Positions 7,517 through 15,697 of a DNA stretch of 64,000 nt are shown here, piece after piece. The translations under genes were made by a program, and so were the position numbers. The notes beneath the pieces are model-generated. The model was given only the letters and a program-made list of their open reading frames with translations, did no database searches and was not told the DNA's origin. The stretch is from Microcella pacifica. Lineage in GTDB: Bacteria > Actinomycetota > Actinomycetes > Actinomycetales > Microbacteriaceae. Each line of letters starts with the position of its first letter. Within the stretch, counting starts at the first letter, position 1. The stretch covers positions 27,417 to 91,416 of the forward strand of contig NZ_VIKT02000012.1 of NCBI RefSeq assembly GCF_009371975.2, read 5' to 3'.

Positions 7517-9244
7517 TCAGTCGCTCGACGTGGCCTCGGTCAGAGTCGGCTCGTTGAGAGGCACCTCGACGAGGAGGCGGGGCTCGGGCGCGGTGAGCGC
7601 GTCGTCGAGCTCGGCGCGCGTCGTCACCCGTCGGTACGCCCAGCCGCCGGCCGCCGCGAGTGCGGCGAGGTCGACCTCCTGCGGCGTGCGCATGACCTGC
7701 TCGAAGTCGTCGGCGGGCGCGGTCGCGGCCACCTCGAGATCGTCGAAGATCGTGCCGCCGCCGTCGTTGCCGACGATGACGTGCAGCCGCAGGTCGTCGG
7801 GCAGGGGGGCGAGCAGCGCACCGGCGTCGTGGAGGAGGGCCAGGTCGCCGAGGAGCACGCGCGTCGTACCGGGCGTCGCGGTGGTCTCCGCATCGGCAGC
7901 GCCGAGCGCCATGCCCGTCGCCGTCGATACCGTGCCGTCGATGCCGGCGAGACCGCGGTTGGCGTGCACGGGGATCGCCTTGCCGGGCACGATCGCGTCG
8001 GCGACGCGGATGAGCCGGGAGGCCGCCAGAACGAGTCGATCGTGCGGCCAGGTGGCAGCCCACACGGCGCGCACGAGCATCCGCCGGTCGACGGGGGCGC
8101 GCAGCACGGCGAGCTCGGCGGAGGCGAAGGCGGCGCGCACGCCGCGGTCGCTCGAGACGGCGAGCGAGAGCTCGGGCGCGGGGTCGCCGGGCTCCTGCGA
8201 CTCGAGAACGGCGCGCGACATGCTCACCCAGCCGCCGACCCAGCGCCGCACGACGGTGCGATCGGGGGTGCCCTGCACGCGCACGTCGTCCACGATGCGC
8301 GCGCGACGGCCGGGGTTGTACGCCTCGACGCCGGGCGTGCGCACGACGATCGTCTCGACGTCGTCGCGCTCGAGCAGGGCGGGCACCTCGCGGCTGAGAG
8401 TCGGGTGCCCGAACACGATCGCCCGGCCGACGGCCTCGCCGTGCGGCCCGCGCAGCACGTCGCGGTAGGCGACGACGAGGTGGCGGCCGAAGCGGGCGCC
8501 GCTCGACACCTCCGCGATGAGCGGAGCGCCGAGATCGACCGCGAGCTGCTCGGCGGCCGGCCCGGCGCCGTGGCCCGCGATGACGACGGTCGCGTCGTCG
8601 GGCACGAGGTCGAGCGTCTGCCGGGGGGCAGCGGGCGCATCATCCAGTGCGGGTGCGGCATCGATCGGGTCCGGAACATGGATGCTCCCGCTCAACGGTT
8701 CGCGATACGCGAGGTTGAGGTGCACGGGGCCCTCGGCACTCGCCCTGACCGCGAGGGCGGCGAGGGTGCGAGCATCCTCACGCTCACCGGGCGCGCCCGT
8801 CGGGGCGGGCACATCCCAGTCAGCGCGCACGAGCTCGCCGAAGATGCCCGGCTGCACCGTCGTCTGGTTGCTGCCGATGCCGCGCAGCTCAGCAGGGCGG
8901 TCGGCCGTGAGCACGATGAGCGGAACACCCGAGTGGTGCGCTTCGAGCACGGCGGGGTGCAGGTTGGCGACAGCCGTGCCCGACGTGCACACGATCGCGA
9001 CGGGCCGACCGGTCTGCACGGCGAGACCCAGTGCGGTGAAGCCCGCAACGCGCTCGTCGATGCGCACCGTGACGCGAAGGTGCCCGGCACGCGCGAAGGC
9101 CGCCGCCGCGAGGGCGAGGGCCTGCGAACGCGAGCCGGGGCTCAGCACGACGTCGGCGACCCCGTGCGCCACGAGACCCTCGAGCAGGGCCGCCGCGGAC
9201 GCCGAGGCCGGCGACTCAGCGCTCAGCGGGCGGAGGGTTGTCAT
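7517..9244 (-). CDS. menD: 2-succinyl-5-enolpyruvyl-6-hydroxy-3-cyclohexene-1-carboxylate synthase
   Basis: A 575-residue thiamin-diphosphate enzyme that adds 2-oxoglutarate-derived succinic semialdehyde to isochorismate. Marks are LSPGSRSQALALA near residue 34, GLAVQTGRPVAIVCTSGTA, the block LTADRPAELRGIGSNQTT, and the C-terminal ThDP-binding region LLGDLALLHDAGALLAP with IVGNDGGGTIFD. The ATG at 9244 gives MTTLRPLSAES. It lies inside the 3' end of the upstream PLDc_N gene (29-bp overlap), so translation is probably coupled. The frame continues upstream but only as antisense-like Ser/Arg sequence. Confidence 0.92.
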   Translation of the reverse strand: MTTLRPLSAESPASASAAALLEGLVAHGVADVVLSPGSRSQALALAAAAFARAGHLRVTVRIDERVAGFTALGLAVQTGRPVAIVCTSGTAVANLHPAVLEAHHSGVPLIVLTADRPAELRGIGSNQTTVQPGIFGELVRADWDVPAPTGAPGEREDARTLAALAVRASAEGPVHLNLAYREPLSGSIHVPDPIDAAPALDDAPAAPRQTLDLVPDDATVVIAGHGAGPAAEQLAVDLGAPLIAEVSSGARFGRHLVVAYRDVLRGPHGEAVGRAIVFGHPTLSREVPALLERDDVETIVVRTPGVEAYNPGRRARIVDDVRVQGTPDRTVVRRWVGGWVSMSRAVLESQEPGDPAPELSLAVSSDRGVRAAFASAELAVLRAPVDRRMLVRAVWAATWPHDRLVLAASRLIRVADAIVPGKAIPVHANRGLAGIDGTVSTATGMALGAADAETTATPGTTRVLLGDLALLHDAGALLAPLPDDLRLHVIVGNDGGGTIFDDLEVAATAPADDFEQVMRTPQEVDLAALAAAGGWAYRRVTTRAELDDALTAPEPRLLVEVPLNEPTLTEATSSD

Positions 9245-9572
9245 CGTCGAGGTCGGCGAGCTCCTGCTCGAGGCGGCGCAGACGCTCGTCCTGCTCGGCA
9301 CGGCGCGCGACCTCGTCGCGGCCGAGCGTGCCGAGGAACGCCGGGTCGTCGTCGGGAGCGACCGTGCGGCTCATGCGGCCGGGGCCTCGGCGGGCCTTGC
9401 CGACGATGAGCCACAGGATGCCGCCGAGCACGGGGAGCACGACCACGAGCACGGCCCAGGCCGCCTTCGGCATGGCCCGGATGCGCCGACGGTCGGTGAG
9501 CAGGACGTCGACGAGCGTATAGATCGTGAAGGCGACGGCGACCACCACGAGCACGACGATGACTCTGGCCAT
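9216..9572 (-). CDS. Small membrane protein with PLDc_N (phospholipase D-nuclease N-terminal) domain
   Basis: A 118-residue protein with two transmembrane helices: residues about 4-23 (VIVVLVVVAVAFTIYTLVDV) and 38-57 (AWAVLVVVLPVLGGILWLIVG). A charged cytoplasmic tail rich in Arg, Glu and Asp follows and is predicted to be a short coiled coil (VARRAEQDERLRRLEQELADL). The helical pair with the intervening LLTDRRRIRAMPKAAW is the PLDc_N domain seen in many actinobacterial men clusters; it is not catalytic. The 3' end overlaps the menD start by 29 bp. The ATG at 9572 is the first in the hydrophobic N terminus. Confidence 0.8.
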   Translation of the reverse strand: MARVIVVLVVVAVAFTIYTLVDVLLTDRRRIRAMPKAAWAVLVVVLPVLGGILWLIVGKARRGPGRMSRTVAPDDDPAFLGTLGRDEVARRAEQDERLRRLEQELADLDDDNPPPAER

Positions 9573-9659
9573 GCCCCTACTGTAATCATGTGCTCTGGGC
9601 GGCGCCCGAGAGCGGGCCGTGCGCAGCCTGCACCCTGGTCGCGCTCGTAGAATGGGCGC

Positions 9660-9911
9660 ATGAGCCCGTGGATCGCCTACAGCCTGGTGCGGTTCGGACT
9701 GTTCGGCGGCGTCCTCGCCCTCCTCCTGCTCGCGCAGCTGCAGTGGTGGTGGGCCGCGATCATCGCGACGATCATCGCCTTCACCGTCTCCTACATCTTC
9801 TTCCCCGGCCTGCGGCACGCGGTCGCCGCCGACCTCGCTGCCCGTCGAACGCGTGAGACGCCGGAGGATCCCGACGCCGACGCCGAGGATTCCGCGCTCG
9901 AGAACCGCTGA
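9660..9911 (+). CDS. DUF4229 membrane protein
   Basis: An 83-residue protein with two transmembrane helices (about 5-24 and 29-48) separated by LQWWW, then a charged, acidic cytoplasmic tail (PEDPDADAEDSALENR). DUF4229 proteins are small actinobacterial membrane proteins usually found next to menaquinone genes; no activity is known. It diverges from the PLDc_N/menD pair, 87 bp apart. The ATG at 9660 directly precedes the first helix. Confidence 0.78.
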   Translation: MSPWIAYSLVRFGLFGGVLALLLLAQLQWWWAAIIATIIAFTVSYIFFPGLRHAVAADLAARRTRETPEDPDADAEDSALENR

Positions 9912-10004
9912 CCGGCAGCCGCTGCAGGGGACGTGCCTCGCTCGGTAAGGGTTTCGTAAGCTCGCACGCTGTCGGCGCGACCGGGCGCCGCCTAGATTCT
10001 CCTC

Positions 10005-10529
10005 ATGACCTCTCCCGCGCCCCTTCTGCGACTGGCTACCCTCGCGACCGCCCTGGCCCTCGTGGTCGCCGGTTGCACCCCGGTGGGCGACCCCGCGGTC
10101 GAGCCCTCGGCCGAAGTCTCGACCGCGCCCGGCTCGAGCGAGTCGATGGACGACGACATAGACGACGAGATGGACGACGACGCGACGGATGCTGGGGCCG
10201 GCTCGAGCGGGGACGCCGCGCAGGCGGGCGCGTACGTCGAGTACCGCGACGGCATCATCGCGGAGACCGCCGGCACGAAGGCGCTGTTCTTCCATGCGCC
10301 GTGGTGCCCGCAGTGTCGTGCGCTCGAGGAGAGCATCCTCTCGGGGGAGATTCCCGACGACCTGACGATCATCAAGGTCGACTTCGACACCGCGACGAGC
10401 CTGCGCCAGCAGTACGGCGTGACCATCCAGACGACGATCGTGTTCGTCGACGACGACGGTGCCGCCCTCGCCTCCGAGGTTCTGTACTCCGACACGACGC
10501 TCGACGCCCTCGTGGCGGCGGCGCCCTAG
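10005..10529 (+). CDS. Thioredoxin-fold lipoprotein
   Basis: A 174-residue exported lipoprotein. The signal sequence ends in the lipobox VVAGC (Cys24), followed by an acidic low-complexity linker (MDDDIDDEMDDDATD, about 48-62). A thioredoxin domain then has the active site APWCPQC at 98-104 and a TTIVFVDDDG strand. The usual cis-proline position appears as QTT, so it may be an atypical thioredoxin. It probably acts on the outer face of the membrane as a reductant or oxidant. The CcdA-like gene begins 9 bp downstream and could pass electrons to it across the membrane. The two-component system beyond is probably in the same operon. Confidence 0.85.
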   Translation: MTSPAPLLRLATLATALALVVAGCTPVGDPAVEPSAEVSTAPGSSESMDDDIDDEMDDDATDAGAGSSGDAAQAGAYVEYRDGIIAETAGTKALFFHAPWCPQCRALEESILSGEIPDDLTIIKVDFDTATSLRQQYGVTIQTTIVFVDDDGAALASEVLYSDTTLDALVAAAP

Positions 10530-10538
10530 GCTCGCGGC

Positions 10539-11282
10539 GTGGAAGGGCTCGCTCTCGTCAGCCTCGCCGCTGGCGTCCTCACCGTCGCGGCGCCGTGCGT
10601 GCTGCCGCTGCTGCCGATCATCATCGGCGGCTCGATCGTCGCCGACGACGCCGGCTCGACCCGGGCACGAGTGCGCCCCTACGTCATCGCGGGCTCCCTC
10701 GCGGTGAGCGTCATCGCCTTCACCCTGCTGCTCAAGGCGACGACGGCGCTGCTCGGCATCCCGACGCAGGTGTGGCAGGTCATCTCGGGCGTCATCGTCA
10801 TCCTGCTCGGCATCAACCTGCTCGCGCCGAGCCTGTGGGAGCGATTCTCGACGCGCCTCGGCCTCGGTGATCGCAGCAACCGCGCGCTCGACGGCTCGGT
10901 GCAGCGGCAGAGCATCGGCGGCGACATCCTCACCGGGGCCGCACTCGGCCCGGTGTTCTCGAGCTGCAGCCCCACCTACGCGCTCATCGTCGCGACCGTG
11001 CTGCCCGTCTCGTTCGCCGAGGGGGTGCTCTACGTGAGCCTCTATGCGGTCGGTCTCGCGATTCCGCTGCTGCTCATCTCGCTCGCCGGCCGGGGGGCCG
11101 CGCGCCGGCTGGGGTGGCTCGCCGACCCGCGCGGCTGGTTCCGCCGCACGATGGGCGTGCTGTTCATCATCGTGGGTGTCGTCGTCATCGTCGGGGCCGA
11201 CAAGGCTCTGCAGACGCTCATCCTCGACCTCGGCTGGTACAACCCCATCGCCGATCTCGAAGGGGTGCTGCGCGGTGGGTGA
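10539..11282 (+). CDS. CcdA/DsbD-type thiol electron transporter
   Basis: A 247-residue polytopic protein with about six transmembrane helices. It carries the CcdA/DsbD-gamma cysteines: APCVLPLLP (Cys20) in helix 1 and FSSCSPTYALI in helix 4, with GPVFSSC matching the family. Such proteins carry electrons from cytoplasmic thioredoxin to extracytoplasmic thiol proteins. The obvious partner is the thioredoxin lipoprotein 9 bp upstream. GTG at 10539 is chosen because helix 1 starts right after it. A second, ccs-linked CcdA is at 37540-38280, so this copy probably has a different client. Confidence 0.82.
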   Translation: MEGLALVSLAAGVLTVAAPCVLPLLPIIIGGSIVADDAGSTRARVRPYVIAGSLAVSVIAFTLLLKATTALLGIPTQVWQVISGVIVILLGINLLAPSLWERFSTRLGLGDRSNRALDGSVQRQSIGGDILTGAALGPVFSSCSPTYALIVATVLPVSFAEGVLYVSLYAVGLAIPLLLISLAGRGAARRLGWLADPRGWFRRTMGVLFIIVGVVVIVGADKALQTLILDLGWYNPIADLEGVLRGG

Positions 11283-11305
11283 CCGTGGCGCCTGAGGCAG
11301 GGGGG

Positions 11306-12157
11306 ATGGCGGAGCCGGGGGGCTCCGCAGGCGGGGTCGCGTCATCGGGTCGCGACCCCGCCTCATCGGCGCTCAGCCGCCCGCTCGATGGTCGAGCCGT
11401 GCTCGTCGTCGACGACGACCCGACGCTGCTCGAGATCGCCGCGACCTACTTGAGCGCGGCGGGCGCGACGGTGGCGACAGCGCCCGATTCGGTGCGCGCG
11501 CTGCGCTCGGCGGAGGAGTCGGAGCCCGACCTCGTCGTGCTCGACCGCATGATCCCGGGCGTGGACGGGCTCGAGGTGGCGCGTCGGCTGCGCGAGCGCT
11601 CGACCGTGCCGATCATCATGCTCACCGCCCTCGGCGAGGCCGAGCACCGCATCGAGGGCCTCGAGGCCGGGGTCGACGACTATCTCGCGAAGCCGTTCTC
11701 GCCGCGCGAGCTCGTGCTGCGCGCCGAGGCGCTGCTGCGCCGCTCGACCGCGAACCGAGAGGTGGACGGCGACGTGACCCTGGGGCGCTTGCACCTCGAC
11801 GCCGCCGCCCGCACGATCAGTCTCGACGGCGCACCGCTCGCTCTCACCGCGCGCGAGCACGACCTGCTCGCGCACCTCGTGCGCCGCCCCGGCCGCACGC
11901 TGCGTCGCGACGAGTTGCTCGGCGAGGTGTGGGGCTGGACGATCGGCGACGTGTCGACCATCACGGTGCACGTACGGCGCCTGCGCGAGAAGGTCGAGCA
12001 GGACCCTTCGCACCCGCGCATCATCACGACCGTGTGGGGGGTCGGCTACCGCCTCGATCCGGCCGGCCTCGATCCCGCTGGCCTCGATTCCGCGGGCCAC
12101 GACCCTGCCGACCCTGACCCCGCCCCGACCGACGCCGAGGGGGCTGAGTCGCCATGA
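11306..12157 (+). CDS. OmpR/PhoB-family response regulator
   Basis: About 283 residues. A variable N-terminal extension precedes a receiver domain with the acidic pair VVDDD, phosphoacceptor Asp in LVVLDRMIPG, TALGE and KPFSPRELV. A winged-helix DNA-binding domain follows (TAREHDLLAHLVRRPGRTLRRDELL; TVWGVGYRL). The tail repeats D-P/S-A-G-L/H-D (DPAGLDPAGLDSAGHDPAD) and is probably disordered. I prefer the ATG at 11306, with GAGG eight bases before it; a GTG at 11279 overlapping the ccdA-like stop is a real alternative. The histidine kinase follows with an ATGA overlap, so the pair is translationally coupled. Confidence 0.88.
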   Translation: MAEPGGSAGGVASSGRDPASSALSRPLDGRAVLVVDDDPTLLEIAATYLSAAGATVATAPDSVRALRSAEESEPDLVVLDRMIPGVDGLEVARRLRERSTVPIIMLTALGEAEHRIEGLEAGVDDYLAKPFSPRELVLRAEALLRRSTANREVDGDVTLGRLHLDAAARTISLDGAPLALTAREHDLLAHLVRRPGRTLRRDELLGEVWGWTIGDVSTITVHVRRLREKVEQDPSHPRIITTVWGVGYRLDPAGLDPAGLDSAGHDPADPDPAPTDAEGAESP

Positions 12158-13299
12158 CGATCGCCGACTACGCGCAGGTGCTGGGCTTCGCGGCGGGCAG
12201 CGCCCTCGTCGCGGGGCTTCTTGCGGCGATCGTGCTGCGGCTCGCGCGCCGGGCGCCCCTGGTCGTGCACGTCATCGTCATCGTCGCAGCAGCGGTCGGC
12301 GCCGTTGCGGGCGGCATCGCCCTCACCGCGGGCGGCATGTACATCAACGACGCCGACACGATGGTGGCTCTCTCGGTGACCGCGGCGAGCGGCGTCGTCT
12401 CCCTGGCGATGGCGCTCCTGCTGACGCTGGCGCTCTCGAGGGATGCCCGGGGCCTCGGCCGCGATGCCCGCCGACTGGGGGCGGGCGACACCGTCGAGCC
12501 GGCTCGCCGCGTGACCGCGGAGCTCGACGCCGTGCAGGGCGAGCTCGCCGAGTCGAGCGACCGGCTGGCGGCGGCGCGCGCCGCGTCGGAGCGGGCGGAG
12601 GCGGCCCGGCGCGACCTCGTCGCCCGCATCGCGCACGACCTGCTCGCGCCGCTCGCGAGCATCCGCGCGATCGCCGAGACCCTCGAGGACGGCCTCTCGA
12701 CCGAGCCGGAGCGGCACGCCCACCAGCTCGGCTCGCACGTGACGCGCCTGCACGCCCTCATCGGCGACCTCTTCGAGCTCTCGCGCATCGACGCTGGAAC
12801 GCTCGCGCTCTCTCCGGAGACGGTGTCTCTCACCGACCTCGCCTCCGACGTCGTCGCCGACTTCGCCCCCCTCGCGGCCCAGCACGATGTGACCCTCGAG
12901 CTCGCGGCGACCGACGCGGTCACGGCCGTCGTGGACGCGCAGGCCCTCAGCCGCGCCCTCATCAACGTGGTCGTCAATGCGATCGAGCACTCCCCCGTCG
13001 GCGGTGTCGTGACGGTCGCCGTCGACGAGCACGAGGGAGCCGGGCGCGTGCGCGTGCGCGACCGCGGGCCCGGTATCGCCGAGGCCGACCTCCCCCACGT
13101 CTTCGACGCCGGATGGCGCGCCGACGCGGCGCGCACCTCCCCCCGCCTGGGCCTCGCCGGCGGCGCCGGACTCGGCCTCGCCATCACCCGCGCGATCCTC
13201 GAGGCGCACGGCGGCAGTGCGAGCGCCGCGCGCGGCGAGCCGGGTGCCACGGGTGGTGCCGGCGGTGCCGAGTTCACGCTGCTGCTGCCGCGCCCCTGA
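12154..13299 (+). CDS. Sensor histidine kinase
   Basis: A 381-residue membrane kinase. It has about three N-terminal helices (residues 5-30, 38-62, 72-92), a HAMP-like/coiled linker, the H-box LVARIAHDLLAPLASI (phosphoacceptor His), an N-box IINVVVNAIEHSP-like segment, and the G-boxes RDRGPGIAEADLPHVF and GAGLGLAITRAILEAHGG. There is little extracytoplasmic sequence, so the stimulus is probably sensed in the membrane or passed on by the neighbouring thioredoxin/CcdA pair (inference). The ATG overlaps the regulator's TGA. The target genes are not evident from the window. Confidence 0.88.
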   Translation: MTIADYAQVLGFAAGSALVAGLLAAIVLRLARRAPLVVHVIVIVAAAVGAVAGGIALTAGGMYINDADTMVALSVTAASGVVSLAMALLLTLALSRDARGLGRDARRLGAGDTVEPARRVTAELDAVQGELAESSDRLAAARAASERAEAARRDLVARIAHDLLAPLASIRAIAETLEDGLSTEPERHAHQLGSHVTRLHALIGDLFELSRIDAGTLALSPETVSLTDLASDVVADFAPLAAQHDVTLELAATDAVTAVVDAQALSRALINVVVNAIEHSPVGGVVTVAVDEHEGAGRVRVRDRGPGIAEADLPHVFDAGWRADAARTSPRLGLAGGAGLGLAITRAILEAHGGSASAARGEPGATGGAGGAEFTLLLPRP

Positions 13300-13346
13300 G
13301 CCCCCTGACCCGAGCCGCCTGACCTGAGCCCCCTGACCCGAGCCGC
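13297..13346. repeat. Short tandem repeat after the kinase stop
   Basis: A 28-bp unit beginning TGAGCCCCCTGACCCGAG at 13297 is repeated from 13325 for 22 identical bases. The first copy contains the kinase stop codon. It lies in the 69-bp gap between the convergent kinase and menA genes and probably arose by slippage or duplication. I see no hairpin-plus-T-tract terminator. Confidence 0.5.
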
Positions 13347-13368
13347 GCCGCAGTGAACCGCGCCGACC

Positions 13369-14364
13369 CTAGAACGCGATGGCGGCGGCCAACCCGAGCC
13401 CCGTGAGCAGCGCGGCCAGGGAAGTGAGCTTGAGCGCGAGCACGAGCTCCCCCGCCGTGCGCGCGAGCAGCACGATGAGGATGACGGGGGCACTGATGAG
13501 GAGTGTGCCGTACACCGCGGGTGCCCACTGGAAGAGCAGTGCGAACGGCACGAGCACGCCGTAGGCACTTGCCAGCAGCACCGAGAAGAGGATGCGGGCC
13601 GGCAGGTCGCCGAGTCGCACGGCGAGCGTGCGCTTGGCGACCAGGGCATCCTGCTCGCGGTCGCGGATGTTGTTGACGAGCAGGATCGCCGCGGCGAAGA
13701 GCCCCGCGATGGTGCCCGCGAGCCACGCCTCGAGGGGCACCTGCTGGATCTGCACGAACGTCGTGCCGGCCGTAGCGACGATGCCGAAGAACACGAAGGC
13801 GACGAGCTCGCCGAGGCCCGCGTAGCCGTACGGGCGCTTGCCCCCCGTGTAGAACCAGGCGGCGACGAGCGCGACCGCCCCGACCGCGAGCAGCCACCAG
13901 ATGCCGGTCAGGACGACGACGGCGAGGCCCGCCGCCGCACCGAGGCCGAAGAACACGAGCGCGACGGTGAGCACCGTGCGGGGCTTCGCAGCCCCCGAGC
14001 CCGTCAGCCGGCTCGGGCCGACCCGGTAGCGGTCGGTGCCGCGCACACCGTCTGAGTAGTCGTTGGCGAAGTTCACCCCGACCTGCAGGAAGACCGCGAC
14101 GGCGAGGCACAGCAGCGCGATCGCGAGGTTGTAGCCGAGAGTGTTGTAGGCGATCGCCGTGCCGAGGGCGACGGGCGCGACGGCGAGGCTCAGGGTGCGC
14201 AGCCGGGCGCCGGCGATCCAGTCGCGCGCCGTCGCGGGACGAACCTTCGCCGGGTTGCCGGACGCCGCACTCGCCTTCGCAGGATTCGTGCGCGCGGGGC
14301 TCGTGCGCTTCGAGGGGGCGCGCTTCGCGGACTTCTTCTTCGTCTTCTTCGTCGGGGAGGCCAC
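13369..14364 (-). CDS. menA: 1,4-dihydroxy-2-naphthoate polyprenyltransferase
   Basis: A 331-residue UbiA-family prenyltransferase with about eight to nine transmembrane helices. The first aspartate-rich motif is NDYSDGVRGTD, the second NNIRDREQD. It joins the polyprenyl chain to 1,4-dihydroxy-2-naphthoate in the membrane. The first 40 residues are a Lys/Ser/Pro/Ala-rich cytoplasmic extension (TKKTKKKSAKRAPSKRT) found only in some relatives. The GTG at 14364 gives VASPTKKTKKK; a downstream start near WIAGARLRT would remove the tail and is possible. MenE lies 55 bp upstream on the same strand. Confidence 0.9.
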   Translation of the reverse strand: MASPTKKTKKKSAKRAPSKRTSPARTNPAKASAASGNPAKVRPATARDWIAGARLRTLSLAVAPVALGTAIAYNTLGYNLAIALLCLAVAVFLQVGVNFANDYSDGVRGTDRYRVGPSRLTGSGAAKPRTVLTVALVFFGLGAAAGLAVVVLTGIWWLLAVGAVALVAAWFYTGGKRPYGYAGLGELVAFVFFGIVATAGTTFVQIQQVPLEAWLAGTIAGLFAAAILLVNNIRDREQDALVAKRTLAVRLGDLPARILFSVLLASAYGVLVPFALLFQWAPAVYGTLLISAPVILIVLLARTAGELVLALKLTSLAALLTGLGLAAAIAF

Positions 14365-14419
14365 GGATGCGAGTGTAGCCGCGGGCGCGCGCCGAGCGGC
14401 GCCTCGCCGCGGTCGCGGC

Positions 14420-15550
14420 TCAGTCGACGAGGCGCGCGATCGTGAGCCGGTCGGGCTTGCCGCTCGGGAGCGTCGGCAGAGCATCCAGCACCCGGATGCG
14501 GTCGGGGCGCGCCTCGGGGCCCAGGGCGGCACCGACCGCGCGCCGCACTGCCGCGAGGTCGGCAGACTGCGTCGTGACGACGACGGGCACCTCGCCCCAC
14601 TCCGGGTCGTGGCCGGGCACGACGACCGCGTCGGCGAGACCCGACTGCTCGCGCACAACGCGCTCCACCTCGCCCAGGCGCACCTTCAGACCGCCCGACA
14701 CGATCGTGTCGTCGAGGCGGCCGAGCACCCGCAGCGTGCCGTCGTCGGCCAGCTCACCGGCGTCGTCGGTGCGGTACCAGCGCTCCCCGTCGTCCTCGAT
14801 GAAGCAGCTCTCCGTGCGCGCCGGGTCGCCCAGGTAGTACTCGGCGATCGTGGGGCCCCCGAGCTCGACGCGGCCGTCGACGACCCTCACGTGGGTCTGG
14901 CCGATGGGCCGGCCGTCGTACACGCAGCCGCCGCTCGTCTCGCTCGAGCCGTAGGTGCGCGTGATGCGCCAGCCGAGCGCCGTCGCCCGCTCGACGAGCG
15001 GCGCGGGCGTCGCCTGGCCTCCGACGAGGATGCGCGAGAAACCGGCGAGCGCCTCGCGGAGGGGCGCATCCATCTCGGCGTCGTCGACGAGCCTCGCGAG
15101 CTGGGCCGGCACGAGCGCGGTGAAGCGCGTCGGCTGCGACATCTGCTCGATTGCGGCCAGCACGCGCGCGCCGCTCATGCGCCCCGGCGGCACCGGCACG
15201 GGCTCGACGTCGGCGGCGAGGGAACGAGCGAGCACGTTGATGCCCGCGATGTACTGCACGGGCAGGGCGAGCAGCCACTGGCCGGGGCCCCCGAGTGCGC
15301 TCTGGCTTGCCGCCGCACTCGCGAGCACGGCGTCGGCGCTCAGCGCGACGCGCTTCGGCCGGCCCGTCGTGCCGCTCGTCTCCACGACGACGGCGATGCG
15401 CTGCTCGACCTCGAGCGGAGCCGTGTGCACGGGGTTCACGCCCCCGCCGCGGAACAGCACCGCCGGCCCGTCGCCGCTCAGCGCCTCGCGCAGGGCGGCC
15501 CGGCACTGCAGCGGGTCAGCGGTATCGACGACGGCGAGCGGACGAGTCAC
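14420..15550 (-). CDS. menE: o-Succinylbenzoate--CoA ligase
   Basis: A 376-residue AMP-forming acyl-CoA ligase that activates o-succinylbenzoate. It has the P-loop VVVETSGTTGRPKRVALS near 53-70, the adenylation motif TYGSSETSGGCVYDG, RTDDAGELADDG and LGRLDDTIVSGGLKV with the hinge Asp, and the C-terminal catalytic lysine in LPSGKPDRL. It is short for the superfamily but normal for actinobacterial MenE. The ATG at 15550 gives MTRPLAVVDTADPL. The menB gene lies upstream on the same strand, with a 147-bp gap holding a large imperfect inverted repeat. Confidence 0.9.
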   Translation of the reverse strand: MTRPLAVVDTADPLQCRAALREALSGDGPAVLFRGGGVNPVHTAPLEVEQRIAVVVETSGTTGRPKRVALSADAVLASAAASQSALGGPGQWLLALPVQYIAGINVLARSLAADVEPVPVPPGRMSGARVLAAIEQMSQPTRFTALVPAQLARLVDDAEMDAPLREALAGFSRILVGGQATPAPLVERATALGWRITRTYGSSETSGGCVYDGRPIGQTHVRVVDGRVELGGPTIAEYYLGDPARTESCFIEDDGERWYRTDDAGELADDGTLRVLGRLDDTIVSGGLKVRLGEVERVVREQSGLADAVVVPGHDPEWGEVPVVVTTQSADLAAVRRAVGAALGPEARPDRIRVLDALPTLPSGKPDRLTIARLVD

Positions 15551-15598
15551 GCGCCCACGCTACCCCGCGCACGCGGCGCTCGCCCACGTGCGCCCAGG

Positions 15599-15667
15599 TG
15601 CGCCAGATCTGGCGCGAATGGGCGCTCACCTCGTGGCCAAGCGCCCATATGCGCCAGATCTGGCACA
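15599..15667. repeat. Large imperfect inverted repeat with nested CCAGATCTGG palindromes
   Basis: The arms are 15599-15626 and 15640-15667, 28 bp each with 3 mismatches and a 13-nt loop. Each arm itself contains the palindrome GCCAGATCTGGC (first copy extended to GCGCCAGATCTGGCGC, 15600-15615; second 15651-15664). The element fills the menB-menE gap on the minus-strand transcript. It could be a terminator/attenuator lowering menE relative to menB, a protein-binding site, or a dispersed palindromic repeat. Confidence 0.7.
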
Positions 15668-15697
15668 GGAGAGCGCTGCGCGCTGCGCGCGCAGCAG

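Noticed and set aside
9573..11366. Long minus-strand open frame joined to the PLDc_N protein
   Set aside because: It is antisense to the DUF4229, thioredoxin, CcdA-like and regulator genes and its composition is that of a shadow frame.
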